From Treponema sp. (lineage in GTDB: Bacteria > Spirochaetota > Spirochaetia > Treponematales > Breznakiellaceae): 41,313 bases of DNA. The position numbers and the translations under genes are program-made. The stretch's first letter is position 1; every line of letters begins with the position of its first letter. This document shows, piece after piece, positions 1-10,154 of the stretch. The notes below the pieces were generated by a model. That model had not been told where the DNA came from, made no database searches, and saw only the letters and a program-made list of their open reading frames with translations. The stretch covers positions 1-41,313 of the forward strand of contig JAITJW010000190.1 of NCBI GenBank assembly GCA_031278715.1, given 5' to 3'.

Positions 1-497
1 GACCGGGCGTCGACCACGGCGGCTACCACGTAGATCTTGCCGTCCGGGGCGGTAAGGGTTTTCTGCACATCGGGACGCTTTTCAAACAGCGCGGTGATAT
101 TCGGGCCGTACTGGGCGATAAGATCGTTCAGGGGAATGATAAGGCCGTTCACCGCGTACTGGAGGGGATTACCCGCAGGGAGGCGGGCGATGTCGGGCAG
201 GTTAACGCCTGCGGCCATGCGCACGCTCATAACGCTGTTGAAATCTGCGGCGGGGCTTAGTTCAAATTCAATTTCCACACCGGTACGTTTTTCCAGTTCC
301 GCCCACACCGGCAGCTTGTTCTTGTAGCTGTAGTTGGGGTCGGTGTTTTCGGTGGTGGCGAAGACCAGTTTCTTTAAGGTCCCGGCGGCATTGTCCGCGG
401 CGCTTCCCGTCCCGGCGTCTTTGGGCTTGCAGCCCGCGAAAAGGACCGCGGCCAGCAGAATGATCAGCAGCGGCCTAAACTTTGCAAATTCTTTCAT
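1..497 (-). CDS. Extracellular solute-binding lipoprotein, N-terminal part
   Basis: Partial gene running off the left edge; about 165 residues are visible. It starts at the ATG whose complement is 495-497, with an AAGGAG ribosome site seven bases upstream. Residues 1-22 form a lipoprotein signal ending in a lipobox (FAGC), so the mature protein should be lipid-anchored in the periplasm. The following segment (KKLVFATTENTDPNYSYKNK, then WAELEKRTGVEIEFE) is typical of carbohydrate ABC importer binding proteins of the LplA/YtcQ type. It lies downstream of a sulfatase and an oxidoreductase on the same strand, which suggests that its ligand feeds the same pathway. The substrate cannot be read from the sequence. 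It could be a paralog of the binding proteins at 18002 and 37613. Confidence 0.85.
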   Translation of the reverse strand, partial: MKEFAKFRPLLIILLAAVLFAGCKPKDAGTGSAADNAAGTLKKLVFATTENTDPNYSYKNKLPVWAELEKRTGVEIEFELSPAADFNSVMSVRMAAGVNLPDIARLPAGNPLQYAVNGLIIPLNDLIAQYGPNITALFEKRPDVQKTLTAPDGKIYVVAAVVDAR

Positions 498-551
498 GAT
501 TACTCCTTGTGTTGAAAGATCTATGTACGGCGTTTTTCATGTATCAAATTT

Positions 552-565
552 TGAAAACGCTTTGG
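552..565. promoter_or_regulatory. CRE-like / LacI-family operator candidate
   Basis: The 14 bases TGAAAACGCTTTGG match the CRE consensus TGWAANCGNTNWCA at 12 of 14 positions, including the central CG. The site is 55 bases upstream of the solute-binding lipoprotein and just past the sulfatase stop. Its left half is also the right arm of an imperfect hairpin (530-539 with 552-560). A catabolite-type or sugar-responsive operator is an inference; no LacI-family gene is in the window. Confidence 0.3.
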
Positions 566-568
566 TGC

Positions 569-1939
569 CTAAATTTTTCTGCCCTCCAATAACTGAGGGG
601 CAAGCCATTCACTTGCGAAGGGATCGCCGTGGGCTTTCAAATCCCCGTAAAGCAGGGCGCGGAATTCTTGTATTTTTTCCCCGTAAGAGGGCTTGTAAAT
701 CAGATTACGGCACTCTCCGGGATCGTCTTCCGTATCGTAGAATTCATCGGTATCCGTAAGGTTCCACACGTACTTGTACCGGCCGTCGCTGATCATCCGG
801 GTATTGAAAAAGCCAAACTGCTGACCGTTGGACGAGGAAGTTATATGGGAGCGTTTTTTTTCACCCCCAAGGGGAAGGCTTATACCGTGAGCCGCCGGCA
901 GCGGCGGTAGTCCCATAAGGTCGCAGATCGTTACCGGCAGATCCAGGCAGTTGGAAACCAGGGCCTCCGATACATGGGGCTTGAACGAGGAACCGCTTAA
1001 CACCAGGGGTACCCGGACTATGTCGTCGTACATGCTGTTGTGTTTGTCAAACATCCGGTGATTGCCGCACATATCCCCGTGATCCGAGGTAAGTACCACA
1101 AGGGTATCCTCAAGCTGTCCTGTTTCCTCAAGGGCCCTGATAATAAGACCCACCGCATCGTCAAGCTGGGATACGACCCCGCAGTAGCGGGCAACCTGGG
1201 CAGCCATTTCTTCCCAGGGAACGTTTTCCAGATGCCAGTTCAGGGTCTGCTGTTTGTGGGTATAGGGTTTTCCGTCTTTTGTGTCGTCATAGCCGGGCCA
1301 TTTCCGCATAGCCTCAGGATCGTACATTTTTGAAAAAGGCGCGCTCGGCCGGCAGGGCAAATGGGGTACCCCGAAATCCACCCACAAAAAGAATCCTTCC
1401 CGCGGCTTTTCCCTTACGTAGTCCGCGGCCTTACGGGCAAAAAAATGGGTGTCCGCGTCTTCCAGGGCGACCGGGCTTTCGCAGCCCATCCAGCCGCCCG
1501 TAAAATCCAGCGCGGGATAACGCCCCTTAAAAAAACGTGAGTATTCGGCTTTTCCGCAGTAGGAAGAAAAACCGAAGTCTTCGGGCCCGGTTCCCCGGGC
1601 AATGTCCCATTTGCCGGCAAAATAACCCTTCCGGCCGCTTTCGGCCAGGGCCCGGGTAAACGCGGCCTGGGGCTTAAAATCCGGGGTGTGAAAAAAGCCG
1701 TGGTTCCAGAAGGCCCCAAAGGAATCGGGATGCCTTCCACAGAGCAGGGACTGCCGCGCCGGGGCGCAGACAGGCAGGGCTGTGTAAGCCCTGGTGTACG
1801 TAAGGCCCCGGGAGGCAAGCCGGTCAATAAAGGGCGTTTTTGCCAGTCCGGGACCGCCGTAACTTTCGGCATAACCCGGGGCGTCGTGGCGGAGCTGATC
1901 CGCCAGCAGGAAAAGCAGGTTTCTGTATTGACCGGCCAT
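569..1939 (-). CDS. Sulfatase, Cys-type (formylglycine-dependent)
   Basis: Alkaline-phosphatase-superfamily sulfatase of about 456 residues. The N-terminus carries the metal-binding LLFLLADQLR segment. The maturation motif C-A-P-A-R-Q-S-L-L-C-G follows about 58 residues in, so the Cys would be converted to formylglycine. SDHGD and DKHN near the middle supply further metal and sulfate contacts. No signal peptide is seen, so a cytoplasmic enzyme acting on imported sulfated saccharide is likely. The first ATG (complement 1937-1939) leaves a five-base gap to the upstream oxidoreductase; a GTG at 1951 overlapping that stop is the alternative, and neither has a good ribosome site. Maturation in anaerobes needs a radical SAM enzyme (anSME), which is not in the window. 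Substrate unknown. Confidence 0.9.
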   Translation of the reverse strand: MAGQYRNLLFLLADQLRHDAPGYAESYGGPGLAKTPFIDRLASRGLTYTRAYTALPVCAPARQSLLCGRHPDSFGAFWNHGFFHTPDFKPQAAFTRALAESGRKGYFAGKWDIARGTGPEDFGFSSYCGKAEYSRFFKGRYPALDFTGGWMGCESPVALEDADTHFFARKAADYVREKPREGFFLWVDFGVPHLPCRPSAPFSKMYDPEAMRKWPGYDDTKDGKPYTHKQQTLNWHLENVPWEEMAAQVARYCGVVSQLDDAVGLIIRALEETGQLEDTLVVLTSDHGDMCGNHRMFDKHNSMYDDIVRVPLVLSGSSFKPHVSEALVSNCLDLPVTICDLMGLPPLPAAHGISLPLGGEKKRSHITSSSNGQQFGFFNTRMISDGRYKYVWNLTDTDEFYDTEDDPGECRNLIYKPSYGEKIQEFRALLYGDLKAHGDPFASEWLAPQLLEGRKI

Positions 1940-1944
1940 GTTTT

Positions 1945-3048
1945 TTACCACACGTAGCTGACGTCCCCGTGGAGAGGCGGAAGCGCTTCGGGAATTACCA
2001 GGGCGCCGCCCTCCTCGTAGGAACGCATCGCCGCAAAGGTGTACGTCAGGGTTGCCAGGGCGTCCCGGCCGGAGGCGCGGATATGTTCCAGGGGCACCTT
2101 GTTGCTGAGATCCTCAAGCCAGGCGTGGATCCTGGCCGGGAAGGTGGCGCCGAAATCCTTGATTCCGGTGTCAAAAACTTCGGGCGTCGGACTGGCCATA
2201 CCGGGATTTTCAACCCTGTCGATGTCCCAGTAATGCAGTTTTTCTACGCAGTTTTCAATGCAGAAGGTTCCCCTGGTACCGGCGTGTTCATAGCTCCACC
2301 AGCCCCCCAGCCCGAACATGGCGTCTCCCCGCTGGGAGAGGAGGTAACCGATGCCGCCGTTGGCAAAACGCACGTGTATGCCGTTGATCGAGAGCATGGG
2401 ATCGCCTGCCGTGCGGCGCACGCCGGGTCTGTCCATGAATGCCTGGACCTGCATAATGTCCCCGCAGAAGTGGCGCATCACAGAAAAAGGATGGGCGCAG
2501 AAGGCCTTGACGTGGGAATAGGGTGTCTGCCAACGGGGAGTACCGGGGCCGCCGTACTTTTTCTCGCTGCCGTTGAAGCCGACTTTGTGGATACAGTAAA
2601 CCAGTTCCCCGATCTTCTTGTCCTTGATAAGCTCGTCGGCCCGTTCAGCCGTCTTGGTGAAGTAATGGTTAAGATTACAGCCCAGGTAGAGCTTCTTTTG
2701 GGAAGCAAAACGCACCAGTTCCTGGGCGTCCCTGAGATCCGCGCAGATGGGTTTTTCCACCAGGACGTTTTTTCCCGCATCCAGCGCTTCCATGGCCGGC
2801 TCAAAGTGCATTGACCCGTTGTCATAACCTGAGGTAGTAACGCTCACGGCCTCAATCTCAGGATGGGCGCTGAACAATTCCCTGATGGAGCTGTATGAGG
2901 GGACACCCGCGGACTCTCCCAGTTTTTTTGCCTTTTCCGGCACAATGTCGCATACCGCGACAAGCTGGGCCAGACCGTCGTTTTTGTAGCAGGTGGCATG
3001 GTTGGTTCCTATGCCGCCGCAGCCGATTACCGCAACTTTCAAACTCAT
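1945..3048 (-). CDS. Gfo/Idh/MocA family oxidoreductase (A)
   Basis: NAD(P)-dependent sugar dehydrogenase of 367 residues. The Rossmann motif VIGCGGIG is at residues 7-14 and the catalytic-lysine motif EKP at 98-100; a His-containing segment (AHPFSVMRHF) lies where the family has its active-site His. The ATG at 3048 was preferred to a TTG at 3072 because AAGGAG lies ten bases upstream of it. It directly precedes the Cys-type sulfatase and follows the AraC gene across a 162-base gap full of hairpins, so it may have its own promoter. Family members oxidise or epimerise sugars, inositols or glycosides; the substrate here is unknown. It differs clearly from the second copy at 4092-5102. Confidence 0.9.
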   Translation of the reverse strand: MSLKVAVIGCGGIGTNHATCYKNDGLAQLVAVCDIVPEKAKKLGESAGVPSYSSIRELFSAHPEIEAVSVTTSGYDNGSMHFEPAMEALDAGKNVLVEKPICADLRDAQELVRFASQKKLYLGCNLNHYFTKTAERADELIKDKKIGELVYCIHKVGFNGSEKKYGGPGTPRWQTPYSHVKAFCAHPFSVMRHFCGDIMQVQAFMDRPGVRRTAGDPMLSINGIHVRFANGGIGYLLSQRGDAMFGLGGWWSYEHAGTRGTFCIENCVEKLHYWDIDRVENPGMASPTPEVFDTGIKDFGATFPARIHAWLEDLSNKVPLEHIRASGRDALATLTYTFAAMRSYEEGGALVIPEALPPLHGDVSYVW

Positions 3049-3086
3049 CGTTCTTTTCTCCTTACAAAACAATCATCAAAAATTGA

Positions 3087-3125
3087 GATTGATCCACAAA
3101 CCGAAGTTTTGGAACAGCTTCAATC
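3087..3125. repeat. Dispersed palindrome, AACTTCAGTTTT family (degenerate copy)
   Basis: Imperfect inverted repeat bounded by GATTGA (3087-3092) and TCAATC (3120-3125). Its centre, AAACCGAAGTTTTGGAACAG, resembles the core of the hairpins at 22826-22859, 35025-35071 and 37581-37606. It is followed by a smaller stem (TCGGGT at 3124-3129 with ACCCGA at 3140-3145). Confidence 0.5.
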
Positions 3126-3159
3126 GGGTCTTTTTCAAAACCCGAAATAAAACCCACAA

Positions 3160-3184
3160 GGCCTTATGGCTACGCCATAAGGCC
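3160..3184. repeat. Perfect 11-bp palindrome, CCTTATGGC family
   Basis: GGCCTTATGGC at 3160-3170 pairs perfectly with 3174-3184 around a 3-base loop. The same core recurs at 37519-37543, and both copies are followed within about 30-35 bases by CTGCTAG. The stem sits 27 bases past the AraC stop codon. Without a T-run it is not a classical terminator, but it could end or protect the upstream mRNA. Confidence 0.7.
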
Positions 3185-3210
3185 GGTGCAACAGCCAGTG
3201 CAACAGGCTG

Positions 3211-4092
3211 CTAGTGTACCGGCACCGGACTTGACACCGCATTGGCCCTTACCTGCCGCCTGAATTCGCTGGGAGTCATTTTGAAGAGGCCTTTGAATTC
3301 CCTTGAAAAATAATTGATGCTCCTGAATCCCGATGCCGTATACACCTCCGATATGGGCAGCTGTTTCCGCAGCAGTTCCAGGGCCTTGGCAAAACGGCGG
3401 CGGCGCAGATATTCGGTGGGGGTGATCCCGATAATCTGCCTGAACTGCCGTGTCAGGTGATCGGGGCCTATGCCCAGGTTCACCGCCAGATCCCGCACAG
3501 ACACGGGGGCCGTATAGTGCTCCTCAATGGCCTCCACCGTTTTAAGGACGTAGCCAAGGTAGGGATTTTTGCCCTTTTCCCGGCTGAACCGGGTATTTAC
3601 CACCCGGGAGAGCATAACAATGATGCCCACCAGAAGGGTTTTGCTCCTCAGTTCCCAGCCGACTTCCCTCTGTTCGCCTTCCTTCCTGAGAATTTCAATA
3701 ATATGCTGCATCTCCTCCCGATCCTGAAGACTCAGGTGGCTTAGAAGGGGGGTTTGCAGGTCCCCGTCAAAAAGTTCGGCCATACCGGGAAGGGCCCTGA
3801 TTTCCCCCAGGACACATGCGAAAACCTCCGGCATAAACAGGATGTTCACGATAGTTATATCCTTTTTACACCAGTAGGAATGTTCCATTTCCGGACACAT
3901 GGCCAGAAGGTCCCCGGCCATAAGAAGTTCAACGCTGCCGCCGGAAAAATGAAGACAGAAACCTTCTTCCACGTAGACGAATTCAAAAAATTCGTGGCTG
4001 TGCCGGTTCAACGTAGTACCCTGGACCATTTCCCGTACCAGCAGGGGGCAGGCGGAATCGGGGCCCAGGGAAGCCCAGCTTATGCGGCTCAC
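3211..4092 (-). CDS. AraC-family transcriptional regulator
   Basis: Regulator of 293 residues. The N-terminal half looks like a cupin sensor (NRHSHEFFEFVYVEEG at about 30-45). The C-terminal hundred residues carry two helix-turn-helix motifs typical of AraC/XylS (SVRDLAVNLGIGPDHLTRQF, then ISEVYTASGFRSINYFSREF and KMTPSEFRR). The GTG start at 4092 shares one base with the TAG stop of the upstream oxidoreductase and has GGAGG just before it, so translation is probably coupled. Being in the operon it most likely controls, it is expected to sense a sugar or glycan intermediate and activate the sulfatase/oxidoreductase genes. The effector and operator are not identifiable here. Confidence 0.92.
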   Translation of the reverse strand: MSRISWASLGPDSACPLLVREMVQGTTLNRHSHEFFEFVYVEEGFCLHFSGGSVELLMAGDLLAMCPEMEHSYWCKKDITIVNILFMPEVFACVLGEIRALPGMAELFDGDLQTPLLSHLSLQDREEMQHIIEILRKEGEQREVGWELRSKTLLVGIIVMLSRVVNTRFSREKGKNPYLGYVLKTVEAIEEHYTAPVSVRDLAVNLGIGPDHLTRQFRQIIGITPTEYLRRRRFAKALELLRKQLPISEVYTASGFRSINYFSREFKGLFKMTPSEFRRQVRANAVSSPVPVH

Positions 4093-5102
4093 TATTCCTC
4101 CGTTTCGTCTACCCGGACAACTTTTCCGCCTTCCTTCAGGGAGGCAATAGCGGCATGTATCACCCGCTGGGCCGCGAGCCCCTCTTCACCGGAACCGTCA
4201 ACCTCATGGGGCTTGTCTCCCCGGTCTACCTGTTCCACAAAGACGCCAATGCGGTCCCGGAAAGTATCGTCGAAACTTTCAAAACCCCCGAAGATCGGAT
4301 TGGTATATTGCCGCTTTTCAGGGTTTCCTGAGGGGTAAAGCGTGGCCTCCCGCCACATGTCCTCAAAAACAAGCCTGCCCTTCCTGCCCGCCACCTCGCA
4401 GCGTTCCATCGGGTGTCCCCGGGCTATATCGTAGCTGGAGGTCAGGTGCCCTACGGCCCCGCATTTGAATCGCATGTTGATGGAAGCGGTGGAGTAAATG
4501 TTACGCCCTGAAGCGATCATGGCAAAGCAGGAAACTTCCTCAACGTCGCCCATGAAGTAGCGCATAATATCCACACTGTGGGGGTTAAGGGCCTTCAGGT
4601 GGTAATAGGGCGTTTCCAGGGGTTCCGGTCTTCCTATCCAGAGGGCCATGTTGCAGAACAGGAGTTCCCCGATGAGACCCTCATCCTGCCACCGTTTGGC
4701 CGTTCTTGCCGCCGGGGTAAAGCGGTGGTTGAGATCGATGGCGTAACAGACCCCCATTTCTTTGGCGGTTTTGACCATTTCCGCGCCGTGAACCAGGTTA
4801 TTTGAAATGGGTTTTTCACCCAGCACATGACAACCTGCTTTCAGGGCCTGTATGGTAGGCTCATAGTGGTCGGAAGAATACTCAAAGCCCCCTGTGGCCA
4901 CCGACACAAGATCGGGTTTTTCCTTCGCAAGCATCCCGGCGGCATCGGTGTACCATGTTACACCGTGGCGTTTCCCGCTTTCCTCCGCGATGGACGAAAC
5001 CCTGTCGCATACCGCCACAAGTTTACAGTCTTTCCGTTCCCGGTAGACTTTTGCGTGAAGGTTACCGATATGACCCATGCCGATGACGCACACCCGGAGC
5101 AT
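4092..5102 (-). CDS. Gfo/Idh/MocA family oxidoreductase (B)
   Basis: NAD(P)-dependent oxidoreductase of 336 residues. The Rossmann glycine motif VIGMGHIG spans residues 6-13, EKP is at 96-98, and a His-containing active-site segment (LNPHSVDIMRYFMG) follows. The ATG comes directly after the TAA of the upstream sulfatase-fold gene, with AAGGAA about twelve bases upstream, so the two are almost certainly one transcript. Its 3' end overlaps the AraC start. Two non-identical members of this family in one catabolic run suggest two successive oxidation/reduction steps on a sugar, as in oxidoreductive glycan-breakdown schemes. Substrate and cofactor preference cannot be assigned from sequence alone. 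Confidence 0.9.
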   Translation of the reverse strand: MLRVCVIGMGHIGNLHAKVYRERKDCKLVAVCDRVSSIAEESGKRHGVTWYTDAAGMLAKEKPDLVSVATGGFEYSSDHYEPTIQALKAGCHVLGEKPISNNLVHGAEMVKTAKEMGVCYAIDLNHRFTPAARTAKRWQDEGLIGELLFCNMALWIGRPEPLETPYYHLKALNPHSVDIMRYFMGDVEEVSCFAMIASGRNIYSTASINMRFKCGAVGHLTSSYDIARGHPMERCEVAGRKGRLVFEDMWREATLYPSGNPEKRQYTNPIFGGFESFDDTFRDRIGVFVEQVDRGDKPHEVDGSGEEGLAAQRVIHAAIASLKEGGKVVRVDETEE

Positions 5103-6503
5103 TTATTTAGTTTCCTTTTTTAGCGCTGCCTGGAGCTTTTGAGCCGCCTTGGTATCGCCGATGTGCATAGCATTGTACGCTTCGTCTGAACTTTTAAAAG
5201 ACTCCCGGTCCTCAAAGCCGTGCCAGTGAATCTCGTTAACGATTGGAGCTGTCCGGCCTGTTTCCTGTTCCCGTTTTTTGATCCAGCTGTCCATGCGGTC
5301 CGAAAGGGCTTTGACAATTCCCGGTTCTTTTTTGGCGATATTGTCCAGTTCCAGGGGATCTTTGATAAGATCGTAGAGTTCCACTTCACTCTTGTAATGG
5401 AAATCCGGTTCCAGGGCGCGGATGATCTTGTATTGGGGGGTACGCCAGCCGTGTTTCCGTTCCCAGGTACATTCGGTGATGTAGAACTCAGGCTCCTGTT
5501 TCAGGCTGCCGCCGGTCATGCGGGCCAGGAGGCTTCTGCCTTCCATGCGGATGCCCTTCCGGTCAATGCCCATAATGTCAAGAACAGTGGGAAGCACATC
5601 TTTCAGGGTAACAATATCATCGAAGCGGGATCCCGCCGGTATTTTGGCAGGGTAACGGAACACCAGGGGCACGCTCAGGGTACACTCATAAAGACCGTGA
5701 TGGTCGAACCAACATTCGTGTTCATCCAGGGTTTCACCGTGATCGGAGGTAAAAACCACCACGGTATTATCTTCGATACCCAGGGTCTTCAATTCTTCCG
5801 TTATTATTGCGATACACGCGTCCATATAGGCTACTTCACCGTCATACTGGGCCTTGATGTACTCCACATCGGTACATCCCGGCGGAAACCAGGAGTAGAA
5901 GTAGTCGCGAAAGGGCTTAAAGGCGTAGCACTTTTCCAGGGACTTGTTTTTCGTGTCAAATTCATCGCCGGCGTAAAAAATGCGCTCAAAGGGCCGGGGC
6001 GGAAGGTAGGGCGAGTGGGGATCCATGTGTCTGAGGAAGAGAAGGAAGGGTTCATCCCCGGACGCAAGGCGTCTGAGTTCGGGAATGGCGACTTCGTTGA
6101 GGTTTTCGGCCTTGGGGGAACGGCCCGTCTCCCAGGATCCCCAGCCGCTGAAATCAATGTACTTGTCAAAACCCCGGCTGGCGGGGTTTCCGGTAAAGCC
6201 CACGCAACTGGTGGTGTAACCGTTTTCCTTGAGAATTTCCGGCAGGGTCTTTACCCCCGGAGCGTAGCTGCCCTTATGGCGGAGGGCGACGATGCCCGTA
6301 CCGAAAACATCATGTCCCGACAGCATGTTGGCATACCCTGATGTGGTGGGAATTGACGCGCTGAAGCAGGAATTCCACACGGCCCCCGACTGGGCGTACT
6401 TGTCCAGATGGGGAGTGGTAAGCCGGTGATAACCGTGAAGGCTCATCCGGTCCCGTCTAAGGCTGTCGATACCGACAAAAAGCAGGTTAGGTTTCTTTTT
6501 CAT
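5103..6503 (-). CDS. Sulfatase-fold hydrolase without a CxPxR motif
   Basis: Alkaline-phosphatase-superfamily protein of 466 residues. Metal-binding segments are clear: FVGIDSLRRDRMS near residues 9-21 and FTSDHGETLDEH with WFDHHG in the middle. Where sulfatases carry C/S-x-P-x-R it has SASIPTTSGYANMLSG (48-63): no Cys and no Arg, leaving Ser or Thr as possible nucleophile. It may therefore act as a phosphodiesterase, phosphotransferase or atypical sulfatase. No signal peptide is seen. The start has AAGGAG eight bases upstream and follows the isomerase gene by 39 bases; the next gene starts directly after its stop. Fold assignment is firm; sulfatase activity is doubtful. Confidence 0.85.
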   Translation of the reverse strand: MKKKPNLLFVGIDSLRRDRMSLHGYHRLTTPHLDKYAQSGAVWNSCFSASIPTTSGYANMLSGHDVFGTGIVALRHKGSYAPGVKTLPEILKENGYTTSCVGFTGNPASRGFDKYIDFSGWGSWETGRSPKAENLNEVAIPELRRLASGDEPFLLFLRHMDPHSPYLPPRPFERIFYAGDEFDTKNKSLEKCYAFKPFRDYFYSWFPPGCTDVEYIKAQYDGEVAYMDACIAIITEELKTLGIEDNTVVVFTSDHGETLDEHECWFDHHGLYECTLSVPLVFRYPAKIPAGSRFDDIVTLKDVLPTVLDIMGIDRKGIRMEGRSLLARMTGGSLKQEPEFYITECTWERKHGWRTPQYKIIRALEPDFHYKSEVELYDLIKDPLELDNIAKKEPGIVKALSDRMDSWIKKREQETGRTAPIVNEIHWHGFEDRESFKSSDEAYNAMHIGDTKAAQKLQAALKKETK

Positions 6504-6542
6504 TCCGATTCTCCTTGATTAGGGCTGCTAGATTATGGCGTC

Positions 6543-7337
6543 CTAACGGACACCCAGTGTTTTAAGACAGGCGTTCATAAAACCCAGACTTTCGGCGGCA
6601 ATGGTTATTGCCTGTTCCAGCGATTGAGAGGGACCTATCACTTCCAGGCATACCGGCCCGTCGTATTTCGCCTCCGCAAGGACGTTAAAGTAGCCAAAGA
6701 GATCGATATCGCCCCGGCCGCAGGTCTGGAGGACAGGTTCCCCAGGGGAAGGTCCCAAGCCCTTGCAGTCCCGTATGTGGACGTGTTTTACCCGGCCGAC
6801 CACGGCTTTAAGACTTTCCTTGGGGGTTTCCCCCGCCCTGTGTATGTGGCTGGGATCCATATCAACACCGAAAGATTCAAGGGGAATGGCCTTCATCGCT
6901 TCCAGGGTGGTGGGAGTACTGAAAATAGACGCCCCTACATGGGCTTTCGTACAGAGGGTAACCCCGTACCTGGCGGCCAGTTCGGCCCTGGCCTTAAGAA
7001 CGGCAATGGATTCCCTGAGGGAGGCGTCATCGTTGGACTTGCCGCCGGGACCAACGTTGACTATGGGTATCCCCAGTCCCTTCGCGGCGGCGAAGGCCTT
7101 ATCAAGGCGCGCCTCGTCCAGAGTTGCCGCTTCCATTGAAAGCAAGGCCAGCCTGTACTGCCGGGAGAGGGCGAGGATCTCTTCTTTTTGAACCTGCCAG
7201 TCGTCCAGCACCAGATGTTCGCACATCCCCTGGATGGCGGACAGTTCCACCCCGTCGTAGCCTGCCCGGGAAACGGCTGCGAAGGTTTCCCTCAGGGTAA
7301 AATCTTTGAATAACACCGTATTCACACCGAGTTTCAT
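6543..7337 (-). CDS. Sugar isomerase/epimerase-like TIM-barrel protein (left copy)
   Basis: Xylose-isomerase-like TIM barrel of 264 residues (AP endonuclease 2 / IolE / tagatose-epimerase superfamily). Visible strands and ligands include GYDGVELSA (27-35), FGVDMDPSHIHRAG (156-169), KHVHIRDCKG (184-193) and CLEVIG (230-235). The usual first metal-binding Glu after 'YGVTL' is replaced: the segment is LCTKAHVG, with Lys at 131. The enzyme may bind metal differently or act as a lyase or other variant. ATG at 7337 was chosen over a TTG six codons upstream because AGGGG lies at the right distance. It is the first gene of the left minus-strand run, facing tgt across a 196-base gap. Confidence 0.82.
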   Translation of the reverse strand: MKLGVNTVLFKDFTLRETFAAVSRAGYDGVELSAIQGMCEHLVLDDWQVQKEEILALSRQYRLALLSMEAATLDEARLDKAFAAAKGLGIPIVNVGPGGKSNDDASLRESIAVLKARAELAARYGVTLCTKAHVGASIFSTPTTLEAMKAIPLESFGVDMDPSHIHRAGETPKESLKAVVGRVKHVHIRDCKGLGPSPGEPVLQTCGRGDIDLFGYFNVLAEAKYDGPVCLEVIGPSQSLEQAITIAAESLGFMNACLKTLGVR

Positions 7338-10075
<2,738 letters not shown>

Positions 10076-10154
10076 AACCCGACACGATTAAACTTGTGGA
10101 TTCGGGCGCCGTGTGTTGCGCCACGTAAAAAACGGACCATAACCGGATACAAAT

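Noticed and set aside
1840-2814. 324-residue open frame on the plus strand
   Set aside because: Antisense to the sulfatase and oxidoreductase genes; no ribosome site or conserved motif.
10080-10125. Terminator after the HEAT-repeat gene
   Set aside because: Only a 5-bp GGCGC/GCGCC stem with an 8-base loop and an A-rich follow-up is present, too weak to call.
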